From JAJPHW01 sp963771505 (GTDB lineage: Bacteria > Acidobacteriota > Terriglobia > Terriglobales > Acidobacteriaceae): a stretch of DNA of 64,000 nucleotides. The position numbers were made by a program, and so were the translations under genes. Positions 8,983 to 18,614 of this stretch are shown piece by piece. The notes beneath the pieces are model-generated. The model saw only the letters and a list, made by a program, of their open reading frames with translations, was not told the origin of the DNA and searched no databases. Position 1 is the first letter of the stretch; each line of letters begins with the position of its first letter. Location of the stretch: positions 1,054,001 to 1,118,000 of the forward strand of contig CAVYTO010000002.1 in NCBI GenBank assembly GCA_963771505.1. The letters are read 5' to 3'.

Positions 8983-11900
8983 CTACTTCAAGGGATAACG
9001 GAATTCGTACCCTTGAGCTTCGTTGCCAGACATGTAACGCGTATTGAATTCCAAGAGGTAATTTAAGTGGAAATCGTCAGACGGGAAGGATTGGCCTCGA
9101 TAGGGATAGCTCGTCATGCTTGCGAACGGAAGCGGGTTAACGGTGTTGCCTTCGGCGGCGTAGAAATCCATATCTTTTTCGTAGCCTTCAGCCACGAAAA
9201 AATAATCGCGGCTCCAATCTTGGGGCAGCAACGGAAGGCTGGAAGGATCGAACTCAAGTTTTACCTCATCGCCTGATCCGAAGACCACTTGGCGGTCGTC
9301 TAAATCGTTGAGCAGAGGCAGCACGTCGCCATAACGCGTGTAGTTGCCCGCCGGGCGCGTGTAAGGGCCGGTGGCGCTGGCCTGGGCGTAGATATATTCG
9401 ACATTGCCGGGTGGCTGATTTTCGATTTTCAGCGGAAATCCATGGAAATCGAGGTCGGCGGCTGCAAGTGGGACCGAAGTGGCACGATTGGGTTGCGCCT
9501 GGGCGGTGCGGTCGATCAGTATGCTGTCCCAATAAATCTGTAGATTCGTGGTGATACGAATTTGACGGGTTCCACGCGGCAACTTACCGCTCAAGTCGGC
9601 CGTCATGGTGCGCGCACCACCGGCCGGAAAACCAAGATCGTCCATTACGCGGACCCATTTCCCATCGGCGTCGAGCGCTTCGACGAATGGCGAGATCGCT
9701 TCGAGGCCCGCCTGACTGGCGGCATACATGCTCGTCGCTGAAAAATATTCAATCTCTCCATGCATCAGTAGCCAGAGTGGGCCGCCGTCATAGCCTTGGC
9801 CAAGGTCGAGGTCCAGGCTGTGCGGTTCGGCGTAGCCCATGAAAGGCAGCAGCTTGAAGTCGCCGAAATAACGATGAGCCAGCAAGTCAGCCAAAACGTT
9901 GTGTCCGTGATTGTCTTTCGCAGCCACGGGCGGTTGCGCCCCTTGGCTGACGACAACTTTGAATGGCGGATACGGCGGATTGGACGCGAAATATTCGTTC
10001 GGAAATACATCGAGCGACGCCGGATGATCGATTGCCAGCAAGCGCACGCGGTCAAGGTAGACCGATTCCTCTAAAGGCTCCATAAAGCGAAAACTGAGCT
10101 TCCCGTCTTTCTCACGCAGACTGCGATTGAGCTTGATGTACTCCACCGGCCTCGACACATTACGTTGACCGGGCGCGACCCAATGCCCAACGACACCAGC
10201 GCCTAACATGTCACCGACGAGTTCGTAATCCGTTCCGTTCCAGGCAAACAACGTTGGGCAGGAGCTTCCCCGCCGGTCGATTTCAAGAATCGATTTTGCG
10301 GAATCGGCAGCAACCTCGAGCTCGTCTTGTAAGACGCCGGTCGGCCAAAGAAGGCGTACGACATCGGCCTGGTTGGTTTCCCCCAGGCCGATTACGATGT
10401 CGGACGAATTTTGCCCTAAATAGCCGGAGGAACCAACAATTTCAAATTTCTGTCGGTTAGCGCCGGCAAACACTTCAACCTTCGTGCCAATGGCGCTCTT
10501 GTTATCGTTTAGACCCTTCAAAGACAGGCGCAGCCAATGGTTCTTAGTCGCTCCTTCGTTTTTCAACAGAATTGCAGATGCGCCTTGTTGGGTAATGAGC
10601 AGATCGGTGGCACCATCGCCGTCGAAATCTGCAGTGAGGATAGCACTCGGATTCGTCAGCGCAATTTTGTCGAGTCCTACGTCTGCGGTGACGTCCTTCC
10701 AGCCATCTGGGCCAAGGTTGCGGAACAATCTCGCCGCTCCCTTACCGTCTTTGGTCAACCCAAGCGCGGCGATGTCTTGCCAGCCGTCGTTGTCAAAGTC
10801 CAATGCCGCCACGGCATTGACCTTCTCCAGATCGGTGTGCGGCAGTTCAATGCGCTCAAGCGTCTTTCCATTCACGTTGCGCCACAGCTGCAGACCCCGA
10901 TCCGTGGCTAACGCAAAATCCATCCAACCATCGTGGTCGAAATCCAGTGTAGCGACAGCGCTCGCGTTGGAGGGGGCGTCGCCAGACCACGGATACAACT
11001 CCGTAAATTTGCCTTCCCGCGGATTGCCGTAAACAGGCAAGCCCTTCGCTGAAGACTCTTTCGTTTCGTTTCGTCCAACAACAAATAAGTCGACTGCGCG
11101 ATCGTTGTTAAAGTCTGTCGCAATCGCGCCGGTTGAATGTTCTGGGCCTTCCAGACCCACAGTTTCAGACACGTCCGTAAAAGTGCCGTTGCCATTATTG
11201 CGAAACATGACGTTTCGTCGTGGGCCACCGTCAGTTCCACCCGAGCTGTGCCCCACGTAGAGATCGATATCGCCATCGTGGTCGTAGTCAACAAACGCCA
11301 GCGCGAGATTTGCAGGACTATCATGCAGCCCGGCAGCGGCGGTCACGTCGCGAAAAGTTCCGTTCTTCTCATTGTGGAGAAGCATGACGCGATCGCTCAG
11401 GCTGACGACCAAGTCAGACGCGCCGTCGTTGTCGTAATCGCCCGCCAAGCAGGTAATCGCGTGAAGAGTCGGGTCGAGACCAGCTTTCCTGGTAACATCT
11501 TCAAATTTTCCGTTACCCAGATTGTGGAACAGAGAGAGGCCGCCTGTTGGGCCATTATTGGCGAGAAACAAATCTGGCCGTCCGTCACCGTCGAAATCTA
11601 AAAAACACGCTCCCGTGCCGATTCCAGTAGCGCTCGGTCCGGGATGTTGTCCGGTTAGCCCGGCGTGCGCAGTGACATCGACAAAACGAACGGGAATCTG
11701 CTGCGGTACTTTTACGGGTTGCCCAGGCGATTGTTCGACCAGTGAATATCTTCCCTGCTCGCCGTAGGCCAGGCTGACAGGCGTTCCCAGCTTGTTTTGC
11801 GTTACGTACTGGAAACGTTGGAGTCCTTCTTTCGCTTTTGCCGGATCGCCCGATTGCTGGTATGAGCGGGCCAACCCAAATTGCGCCGATGCATGAAACG

Positions 11901-12441
11901 GATTCAGCTTCAGCGCATGCTCAAAAGCATCTCGAGCTTCGGCAAAGCGCTTTTGTTGCGCGTACGCCGACCCGAGAAAATACCAGGTGTCGGCGTCGGT
12001 TGAATCGATATCAATCACATGGCGGAACGCGTCGATTCCCCGCTCAGGGGCGCTGCTATTTTTGTACAACAATCCCAGGTTGTACCACGCGTGGGCGTCC
12101 TGCGGATCGCGCTTGACGGCGGCCTCCAGAATCTCGCCGGCCGGATCAACCTTAGCCATGTTCAGCAACGCGATGCCTTGATTCAGCTTCGCAACCTGCA
12201 GACCAGGGTCAAGTTTGGCCGCCCGCTGAAACGTTTCCAGGGCTTTCTCGAAGGATTGCTGGTTCATGTAGCCAGCGCCAATATTGTTGAGCCGGGCCGC
12301 TTCGACGGAATCTGGTTTGCTTGATTGAGAGATAGCTGTGCCAACCAGCATCACCACCGCTGCGAGAACACTCGCTAATCGCGGGAAAATCGTCACCTTC
12401 AATCGATGTGTATACCAACGGGATTTGACTCCATAGATCAT
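8983..12441 (-). CDS. TPR / FG-GAP / ASPIC-UnbV protein with unknown C-terminal region
   Basis: A 1152-residue exported protein. The N-terminus carries a hydrophobic signal segment (about 20-39) after a basic stretch. Four to five TPR units follow (about 45-215, e.g. DAHAWYNLGLLYKNS). Seven FG-GAP/VCBS repeats (about 250-640) each hold a calcium-type loop, including DFDGDGRPD, DYDNDGASD, DYDHDGDID, DFDHDGWMD and DFDGDGATD. An ASPIC/UnbV-like domain spans about 645-720. Residues 725-1152 form a further region starting SCPTLFAWNGTDYELVGDML that I cannot assign. ATG 12441 directly abuts the TAG of the upstream CRTAC1 gene, so the two are translationally coupled. It probably works with the upstream CRTAC1 and multiheme cytochrome proteins at the cell surface or periplasm; this is inferred from context. 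Confidence 0.9.
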   Translation of the reverse strand: MIYGVKSRWYTHRLKVTIFPRLASVLAAVVMLVGTAISQSSKPDSVEAARLNNIGAGYMNQQSFEKALETFQRAAKLDPGLQVAKLNQGIALLNMAKVDPAGEILEAAVKRDPQDAHAWYNLGLLYKNSSAPERGIDAFRHVIDIDSTDADTWYFLGSAYAQQKRFAEARDAFEHALKLNPFHASAQFGLARSYQQSGDPAKAKEGLQRFQYVTQNKLGTPVSLAYGEQGRYSLVEQSPGQPVKVPQQIPVRFVDVTAHAGLTGQHPGPSATGIGTGACFLDFDGDGRPDLFLANNGPTGGLSLFHNLGNGKFEDVTRKAGLDPTLHAITCLAGDYDNDGASDLVVSLSDRVMLLHNEKNGTFRDVTAAAGLHDSPANLALAFVDYDHDGDIDLYVGHSSGGTDGGPRRNVMFRNNGNGTFTDVSETVGLEGPEHSTGAIATDFNNDRAVDLFVVGRNETKESSAKGLPVYGNPREGKFTELYPWSGDAPSNASAVATLDFDHDGWMDFALATDRGLQLWRNVNGKTLERIELPHTDLEKVNAVAALDFDNDGWQDIAALGLTKDGKGAARLFRNLGPDGWKDVTADVGLDKIALTNPSAILTADFDGDGATDLLITQQGASAILLKNEGATKNHWLRLSLKGLNDNKSAIGTKVEVFAGANRQKFEIVGSSGYLGQNSSDIVIGLGETNQADVVRLLWPTGVLQDELEVAADSAKSILEIDRRGSSCPTLFAWNGTDYELVGDMLGAGVVGHWVAPGQRNVSRPVEYIKLNRSLREKDGKLSFRFMEPLEESVYLDRVRLLAIDHPASLDVFPNEYFASNPPYPPFKVVVSQGAQPPVAAKDNHGHNVLADLLAHRYFGDFKLLPFMGYAEPHSLDLDLGQGYDGGPLWLLMHGEIEYFSATSMYAASQAGLEAISPFVEALDADGKWVRVMDDLGFPAGGARTMTADLSGKLPRGTRQIRITTNLQIYWDSILIDRTAQAQPNRATSVPLAAADLDFHGFPLKIENQPPGNVEYIYAQASATGPYTRPAGNYTRYGDVLPLLNDLDDRQVVFGSGDEVKLEFDPSSLPLLPQDWSRDYFFVAEGYEKDMDFYAAEGNTVNPLPFASMTSYPYRGQSFPSDDFHLNYLLEFNTRYMSGNEAQGYEFRYPLK

Positions 12442-14109
12442 CTACTTCCAAGTCGGGCCGTACGCGCGTGAAACCATGATGCCCTTGCCTTCCTGAATTG
12501 TGACGGTCTGCCCAGCGTTGATGTTTGAAAGTTTGTCGATTTGTCCACTCGGCCAATGCACTTCTACGCTGTCGGCTTTTGCGGCTGCCGCCAGGCCAAA
12601 TGTCAATGTGAGCTCACTTTGTGAAAGGTAACTCGATCCACTATGGACGGTCTTCGTCTGATCGTCTTTGCCCGAAACCACGCGCACTCTGGCGCCTATG
12701 CCATCACGGTTTGATTTCGTTCCCACAAGTTTTATACGGAGACTTCGATTGGGGCCGCTCGAGTTGTGAAACAGATATGCTCGCCCGGCATTTGTAGTCT
12801 CCAGGATGTCGGGATAGCCATCGTTGTCGATATCCGCGTAGGCCGCGCCACGAGCCACTTTCGGGGACGCAAATTGCCCGCCCATCTCCGCCGTAACTTC
12901 TTTGAATTTGCCTCCAGCCAGATTGCGAAACAGATGCGGTGGCTCGGCAAAGCTGACGCGCTTCTGCACACGTTCGACTTGATCTTCGATGTGCCCGTCG
13001 GCAACAAAAATGTCCTGCCAACCGTCATTGTCGTAATCAAAAAAGAAACAGCCAAACCCCAGTGTGACTAGCGTGGCGCGTCCAACTTCGGAACTCGGAG
13101 CGTTATCGACGAAAAGACCGTTGCCTTCGTTGTGATAAAGCGAAAGCATCTGGTTGGCAAAGTTCGTGATCACCAGACTTGGACGGCCTGACCGGTCGTA
13201 GTCTGCGGCGTCCACGCCCATTCCGGCGCGCGCTACGCCGTCTTCGCTAAACGCTATGCCTGCGGAGACGCCCTTTTCTTCGAATGTGCCGTCGTGCTTA
13301 TTCAGATAAAGCTTGTTCGGCTGCGTGTCGTTAGCGAGCAATATGTCCGGCCAGCCATCCCCGTCGGCATCGAACGTGGCCACACCGAGGCTTTTTGAGG
13401 TTGGATCGAACAGATTCGCCTTTCTCGTAACATCTTCAAACTTTCCATTCCCGAGATTGTGCCAAAGACGGGCGGATGTTCCTTTATACGATTCGGGAGT
13501 GCAGTACGATTTATGGCTTCCATCAAGCGTGCAATACAGGTCGCCCTGCTGGGACCAATTGACGTAGTTCGCCACGACAAGGTCAAGTTTCCCGTCATGA
13601 TCGTAATCCAGCCAGGCTGCGCTGGTCGAAAACTCCTGTGGCCCCGCTAAACCGGCCGCCTTTGTCTGATCGGAAAATGTGCCATTGCCATTATTCCGAA
13701 ACAGCCGACTCTGTCCGAGCGCGCTGACGAAGATATCGTCGAAGCCATCGTTATCGTAGTCGCCCACGGCTACGCCCATGCCATACATTGAGATTGCCAA
13801 ACCCGCTTTGCGAGTTACGTCCGTGAAGGTTCCGTCGTGGTTGTTGTGATAAAGCTTCAGCGAAGATTGAGTTCCCGTGCGTCCGGGCCAGTTTTGCCCG
13901 TTCACTAACAGAATGTCGGGCCAGCCGTCATTGTCATAATCGATGAACGCACAACCCGGCCCCATGGTTTCAGGAAGATACTTTTTGCCGAACGCTCCGT
14001 TGTTATGAACAAAATGAATTCCGGCTGGGGCCGCAATGTCTGTAAAGCGAATTTGGCCAAATGCAGCGGACGCAAGCAAAGCGAACGCGAAGAGTAATTT
14101 TCGGACCAT
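12442..14109 (-). CDS. CRTAC1-family secreted FG-GAP protein
   Basis: A 555-residue protein of the CRTAC1 (cartilage acidic protein 1-like) family. It has a signal peptide (residues 1-19, ending AFGQ), then about seven FG-GAP/VCBS repeats with loops such as DYDNDGWPD, DYDNDGFDD, DYDHDGKLD, DADGDGWPD and DIDNDGYPD, which should form a calcium-binding beta-propeller. A C-terminal ASPIC/UnbV domain follows (GIGARVRVVSG to VEVHWPSGQID). The ATG overlaps the TGA of the cytochrome gene by one base (TGATG), and its own stop abuts the next start, so three genes are coupled. Bacterial CRTAC1 proteins have no well-established biochemical role; a surface scaffold or ligand-binding function is likely. 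Confidence 0.9.
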   Translation of the reverse strand: MVRKLLFAFALLASAAFGQIRFTDIAAPAGIHFVHNNGAFGKKYLPETMGPGCAFIDYDNDGWPDILLVNGQNWPGRTGTQSSLKLYHNNHDGTFTDVTRKAGLAISMYGMGVAVGDYDNDGFDDIFVSALGQSRLFRNNGNGTFSDQTKAAGLAGPQEFSTSAAWLDYDHDGKLDLVVANYVNWSQQGDLYCTLDGSHKSYCTPESYKGTSARLWHNLGNGKFEDVTRKANLFDPTSKSLGVATFDADGDGWPDILLANDTQPNKLYLNKHDGTFEEKGVSAGIAFSEDGVARAGMGVDAADYDRSGRPSLVITNFANQMLSLYHNEGNGLFVDNAPSSEVGRATLVTLGFGCFFFDYDNDGWQDIFVADGHIEDQVERVQKRVSFAEPPHLFRNLAGGKFKEVTAEMGGQFASPKVARGAAYADIDNDGYPDILETTNAGRAYLFHNSSGPNRSLRIKLVGTKSNRDGIGARVRVVSGKDDQTKTVHSGSSYLSQSELTLTFGLAAAAKADSVEVHWPSGQIDKLSNINAGQTVTIQEGKGIMVSRAYGPTWK

Positions 14110-16982
14110 CAGCGCGTCCCTCCGGCCTCGACGGCCCTCACTGCGTGGGCACTACTCGCGGCAAAACTTGCGTGCTCGGGCTGCCCGGCTGCCAGACCAT
14201 TTAGAGGGACTGACAGGTGTTCATGGATGGCCTGACGTTCATTGTTGTCTTCGGGGTGTGTCTGACGGTAGGGTCCGGTGATCGTCTGCGCCGACTCGTC
14301 CGCCTTGAAGCGTAAGTATCGCTGCTCATGCTCGCTGGCCATTTTCAGATCGCCCATTCCCCTGTAGCACAACATTAAATTGTAGTGTGCTTGAAGGTCT
14401 TCAGGATCGATCGCCAGCACAGAATGCAACACGCCGACTGCGTCAGCATACTTGCGTTGCAGGAACAATATCCGGCCCAGATCGTTGAGCGCCACCCGGT
14501 CGCGCGGATATTGGTCCAAAACCTGGTGAAGATGGCTGGCTGCGCCATCATAATCACCTTCGCTGCGCAGCACGCGAGCATAGAAATAATGCGATCTCGC
14601 CAGCTTGGGGTCCAGACTCAAGGCTGTTTCCAATACTGATCGAGCCCTCCGCATATCGCCTTCCTGCACTGCGCAACGTCCGATGTTGACCCAACCATCC
14701 GGATTCTTGGGAGCAATTTGCGTCACGCGTCCAAATGCAGCGGCGGCCCCGCGCAAATCACCTTGCAGAAACAAGCCAATGCCGTAGTCATTCCACCGCT
14801 GCCAGTCGTCAGTCTGCAAAACCTGCTGCGGCTTCGATGGCGGCGAGTTGCGACGCGCTACATCTAACGTCACTTCGTCCTCGGCGACGGCAACTACAGG
14901 CAGATCCGGAATCTGCGCGTGTTTGGCGGACACCCCATCCAGCGGCGCATCAAAAGTAAATTTTCGGTCGTCAAACTCGGGGCTCACAGAACTACCAGAA
15001 CCATCCGGTTTTCCGGCGAAAGAAAACTGCGTGTTCCACCACGAAAATTTCCGGTAGCACAGGCGGGCGTGCAAAGTGATTTTGTTGCCAGCGTCTTCCG
15101 GAATATGTATTCGATAGTGAACGGTGTCGGCCGCGCCCGGTGGGATCAAATGCACATAGACAACGGCTCGCGTGGCCCACGCGTTGCGTTTATTGATTGG
15201 ATTGCCATGTCCGTCAATTTGCAAGGACCGATAGAAATGCGCGCCTTTCTCGACCGGCCCTTTGCCATCATCTTCAATCATCCCGCTCCAAAAAATCGGG
15301 CGCTGCCGATCGTCCGTGGCTTTCAGTTCGAGCCACGTGTCATACGCGTCAACCGTGCCTCCAGGAAAGAAGTGCCCGACTGTCTTGGTGCGAACCACAA
15401 CGTCAACCCGCACCGTGTCGCCTTGCCTTACCGAAGCTTGAACGCGGTTGAGGGGAGCGGTAATCGGGGCCTGCTCAGTTTCCGCAGCCGGAACGATCCT
15501 GGTCTCCGCTTCTTCTCCAACGGCAAAAGTTGTAGACAAATCGGCTTGCCCTGACACGCCGGACTTTGCTTCCGCCACTTCAGGAGAAAGAGCGAAAATA
15601 TCCACGGTCAAATTCTGCTTCTTGAGAAAATCTTCGGTGATCTTAAGTTGTTCAGCGTCTTCATTCGCAGTTGGCACTGCGGTATTTGCTCCTGGAAAAC
15701 GATGGGAATGAACAAATCCATTTGTGTTTCCGGAATCAGCCGACTGCGTCATCGGCATGTGACAGTCAGCGCATTGCGACGACTTTGCGGGATAATAAAA
15801 CGACCGCGCTCCCTGACCTGAAACACCACTCGCTTGCCAATTGTCGTACTCATTGAAGCCACGCGTCCACCGATAATGATTCACGGGAGCGTCGAGATGA
15901 ACCTTATGGCACGTGGAACAGAATTCCGCGGTTTGCGTCCGCATGAACGGCTTTAAGAAAACTCTGCGGTGCGGTTCTGGATTCAGGTTCACGAGGAAAT
16001 CGTGAAGCGTGCGGACGATCGGATTCTTGCTGGCAGCAAGCTCATGCAGTTTGGGATATTCCAGATAAAAATCAGCCTGCCCCATCGTGCTTTTTACTTT
16101 TGAGATCGAATGGCACATCATGCAGCCAAGTCCGGCCTGGGCTGCCGGCGTATGCACGATTTGTTTGATCGGCGTGTTCATCTTGCCGCTGTAGAGCAAC
16201 GCAGGGTCGTGGCAACCTGCGCACCATTTCGAAGGACCGGTGCCGACCGTGTCCTGCATGTACTCGACGCTCTTGCGGTACCACTGATTATTGAATGACG
16301 AAAAATGGTGGGCGGAACTCGACCACTGGCGGTAAATGTCTTTGTGACAGCGCTCGCACGAATCGGACTGCATAAAATATTCGCTGGGGATTTTTTGGCC
16401 ACCGAGCACTTGCGCTGAACTGGGAAAGAACGGGCCGTTGGCACCGTCCCCTTCTTTGTTCATCGAGTCTGGCGGCATGGCTGGATTTTCGATCTGCGAC
16501 CGCGACTGCCACCGTGAAACCCGAAGGTATTGCCCTCCTAATGCAATACACAAAACCAACGCGAGACTGGCGATCAGCGCGACGAGTCGTGGCAATCGCT
16601 GTTTGTTAGAGGCGGCGATCCGGTCCGCGAGGAGAATGGCGGCACCAACGAGGGACACCCAGATGTGCGCGTACAGCCAGTTCCACTCAGCTCGCGAGGT
16701 GCCAGTCTTCACAAGAATGACGCCAAGCGCAGCGCCCACACAGACAAGAAACCATCCTGCACGAGCCATTAGGCTTGATTTGCGCAGCAAGCGGACAATG
16801 CGGATCAGCAAAAGAATCGTGGCAATGATTCCTGCAACAACATGCAGCAGAACAACCCCGGCGTAGAAAACGTTGGCTTGGGGGACTGCGTAAAGGTATG
16901 CCGCGGACACGGCAAGAAACGACAGCAGTCCGAAGAGAATTCGGTTGATCGACCAACCAGAGTCGACGATTGTTTTGCTCAT
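14109..16982 (-). CDS. Pentaheme c-type cytochrome with membrane anchor and TPR tail
   Basis: A 957-residue electron-transfer protein. About five hydrophobic segments occupy residues 13-150. Then come five CxxCH heme-binding motifs at residues 209 (CERCH), 254 (CAGCH), 287 (CMMCH), 355 (CSTCH) and 404 (CADCHMP, the last form being common in cytochrome c554/NrfA-like proteins). A middle region of unclear fold (about 410-700) follows, then a TPR array (about 735-930, e.g. NPDGWVNIGRCAVQEGD). It is the first gene of a coupled set with two CRTAC1 proteins; the next ATG overlaps its stop by one base. The heme part should face the periplasm. Electron donor and acceptor are unknown. A 71-base gap separates it from the upstream amidase gene. 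Confidence 0.9.
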   Translation of the reverse strand: MSKTIVDSGWSINRILFGLLSFLAVSAAYLYAVPQANVFYAGVVLLHVVAGIIATILLLIRIVRLLRKSSLMARAGWFLVCVGAALGVILVKTGTSRAEWNWLYAHIWVSLVGAAILLADRIAASNKQRLPRLVALIASLALVLCIALGGQYLRVSRWQSRSQIENPAMPPDSMNKEGDGANGPFFPSSAQVLGGQKIPSEYFMQSDSCERCHKDIYRQWSSSAHHFSSFNNQWYRKSVEYMQDTVGTGPSKWCAGCHDPALLYSGKMNTPIKQIVHTPAAQAGLGCMMCHSISKVKSTMGQADFYLEYPKLHELAASKNPIVRTLHDFLVNLNPEPHRRVFLKPFMRTQTAEFCSTCHKVHLDAPVNHYRWTRGFNEYDNWQASGVSGQGARSFYYPAKSSQCADCHMPMTQSADSGNTNGFVHSHRFPGANTAVPTANEDAEQLKITEDFLKKQNLTVDIFALSPEVAEAKSGVSGQADLSTTFAVGEEAETRIVPAAETEQAPITAPLNRVQASVRQGDTVRVDVVVRTKTVGHFFPGGTVDAYDTWLELKATDDRQRPIFWSGMIEDDGKGPVEKGAHFYRSLQIDGHGNPINKRNAWATRAVVYVHLIPPGAADTVHYRIHIPEDAGNKITLHARLCYRKFSWWNTQFSFAGKPDGSGSSVSPEFDDRKFTFDAPLDGVSAKHAQIPDLPVVAVAEDEVTLDVARRNSPPSKPQQVLQTDDWQRWNDYGIGLFLQGDLRGAAAAFGRVTQIAPKNPDGWVNIGRCAVQEGDMRRARSVLETALSLDPKLARSHYFYARVLRSEGDYDGAASHLHQVLDQYPRDRVALNDLGRILFLQRKYADAVGVLHSVLAIDPEDLQAHYNLMLCYRGMGDLKMASEHEQRYLRFKADESAQTITGPYRQTHPEDNNERQAIHEHLSVPLNGLAAGQPEHASFAASSAHAVRAVEAGGTR

Positions 16983-17053
16983 GGATTATGCGCGGCCCAA
17001 CGTTTTGGAAGAATCAGTATAAAGCGGCCAGCGTGGTGATTGAAGCGAAAGCT

Positions 17054-18490
17054 TTAACCATCTTTGTCATCAAACTCAAAGCGTTGCGGACGCAGCCCGG
17101 TGCCGATTTCACTCTCGAGTTTCGCAGCCACGGACAGCGCCAACTCCTCTTCCCACGGCTTTCCGACGACTTGAACACCGATGGGCATTCCTTCGTTCGA
17201 TTTTCCCGCTGGTATAACTACGGTCGGATTGCCCAACAGGTTGAACCACTCGCAGTAGCTCCACGCGTCGAGATAGTCGACTCTTTTTTCGTCGATCATC
17301 CAAGATCGCTCTCCGTGTTTAAAAGCAGGAATCGAAGCCACGGGGCAAAGCAAGATGGGAAACTTTTGCATCTGTGAGAAAACTTGAATGCGCAGCAGAT
17401 CACGCTGCATCCAGGCGTTGAGCAGTGTGTCCGCGGAATGGCGCGGCGCGGCATCGACCCATCCCGAAAATTCCCGCAGAATCGGACTCAGTTCCGCTTC
17501 TTTACCTCGCACCAATGGGCCGAGCAACATTCCGCCAGCGACCCCAAACAATTGCCACCAGATGTCTCGCATCGCTTCGAGCCCCTCCGGACGGAACGGT
17601 TCGACCCGAAACCCGGCCCGGCGCAGGGCTTCAGCGGCATTGCGAATGCTCGTCCGTGTTTCTTCCGTCACTGGAGTTCGCCCGTCGTCTTCAAAATATC
17701 CAATTGCCGTGTTCTTGAGTTGCTTTTCGGTTGGCCAGCGTAGTGCGACCGGGGCGGCAGCAGGATCTCCATCGTCAGGCCCTTGCATGACTTCAAACAG
17801 CAGGCGAAGGTCTCCGATCGTACGCGCCATAGGTCCCACAACACCCAACATAGAGAATGGGCCGGCCGATTGCGGGAAATGTCCGGTCGAAGGGATCCGC
17901 CCCGGTGTGGGCTTCAAACCGCAAATTCCGCAGAAATGCGAAGGAACGCGAATCGACCCTCCGCCGTCGCTTCCCACCCCGCCCGCCGAAAGCCCCGCAG
18001 CAATTGCAGCCGCCTCGCCGCCGCTTGAGCCGCCAGCGGTACACGTCAAATCAAACGGGTTATTGGTTCTCCCGTATAAAAGGTTATCGGTTTCCCATGC
18101 CATCAGTAGTTCCGGCGTATTTGTGACTCCAATGACGATAGCGCCCGCTTTTCGCAATCGCTGGACCAGCGGCGCATCCTTTCGCCCCACAACGCCGCGG
18201 CGCAAGGCGCTGCCAGATTCCCACGGCATCCCTTTCACTTCAATTGCGCTCTTGATACTGATTGGCACGCCGTGCAGGGGACCGAGTTCTTGACCATCCT
18301 CGCATCGTTTCTCAGCGTCTCGCGCCGCTTCGAGAGCATCGTCAGCCGCGATTTTAACGAACGCGTTGAGCTGGGGGTTGAGGCTTTTTATCCGCTTTAA
18401 GTGCGCTTCCACTAAGTCAACCGGCGATAATTCGCGGCGCCGAATCCGCGCTGCCATCTCCGTTGCAGTGAGTTGGGTAAGTTCCGTCAT
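17054..18490 (-). CDS. Amidase-signature-family amidohydrolase
   Basis: Hydrolase of the amidase signature family with the Ser-cisSer-Lys triad. Counting from ATG 18490, the Lys is at about residue 80 (PISIKSAIEV), the GGSSGG loop with the cis-Ser is at 153-158, and the nucleophile is at about 179 (GSDGGGSIR). An upstream in-frame extension of 15 codons exists, but its residues do not look like family sequence, so MTELTQLTA is taken as the start. Length (478 aa) is normal. GatA is possible in principle, but no gatB or gatC lies nearby and the sequence reads more like a general amidase. It is transcribed toward the pentaheme cytochrome gene and divergently from the rhodanese gene. Substrate is unknown. 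Confidence 0.87.
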   Translation of the reverse strand: MTELTQLTATEMAARIRRRELSPVDLVEAHLKRIKSLNPQLNAFVKIAADDALEAARDAEKRCEDGQELGPLHGVPISIKSAIEVKGMPWESGSALRRGVVGRKDAPLVQRLRKAGAIVIGVTNTPELLMAWETDNLLYGRTNNPFDLTCTAGGSSGGEAAAIAAGLSAGGVGSDGGGSIRVPSHFCGICGLKPTPGRIPSTGHFPQSAGPFSMLGVVGPMARTIGDLRLLFEVMQGPDDGDPAAAPVALRWPTEKQLKNTAIGYFEDDGRTPVTEETRTSIRNAAEALRRAGFRVEPFRPEGLEAMRDIWWQLFGVAGGMLLGPLVRGKEAELSPILREFSGWVDAAPRHSADTLLNAWMQRDLLRIQVFSQMQKFPILLCPVASIPAFKHGERSWMIDEKRVDYLDAWSYCEWFNLLGNPTVVIPAGKSNEGMPIGVQVVGKPWEEELALSVAAKLESEIGTGLRPQRFEFDDKDG

Positions 18491-18614
18491 TATGGTTTTA
18501 GAACACGGGAGTTTAGCATGCCGCTCGCAATCCAATTGTGATTCGCTGAGTTAAAATCGCTCCTATTGAAGTTTCGATCAAACCAAATTGAAACATGCAT
18601 TCTGGAGAAATTAC

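Noticed and set aside
14919..15554. Long plus-strand open frame inside the cytochrome gene
   Set aside because: Antisense shadow of a well-supported gene with heme motifs and TPRs on the minus strand.
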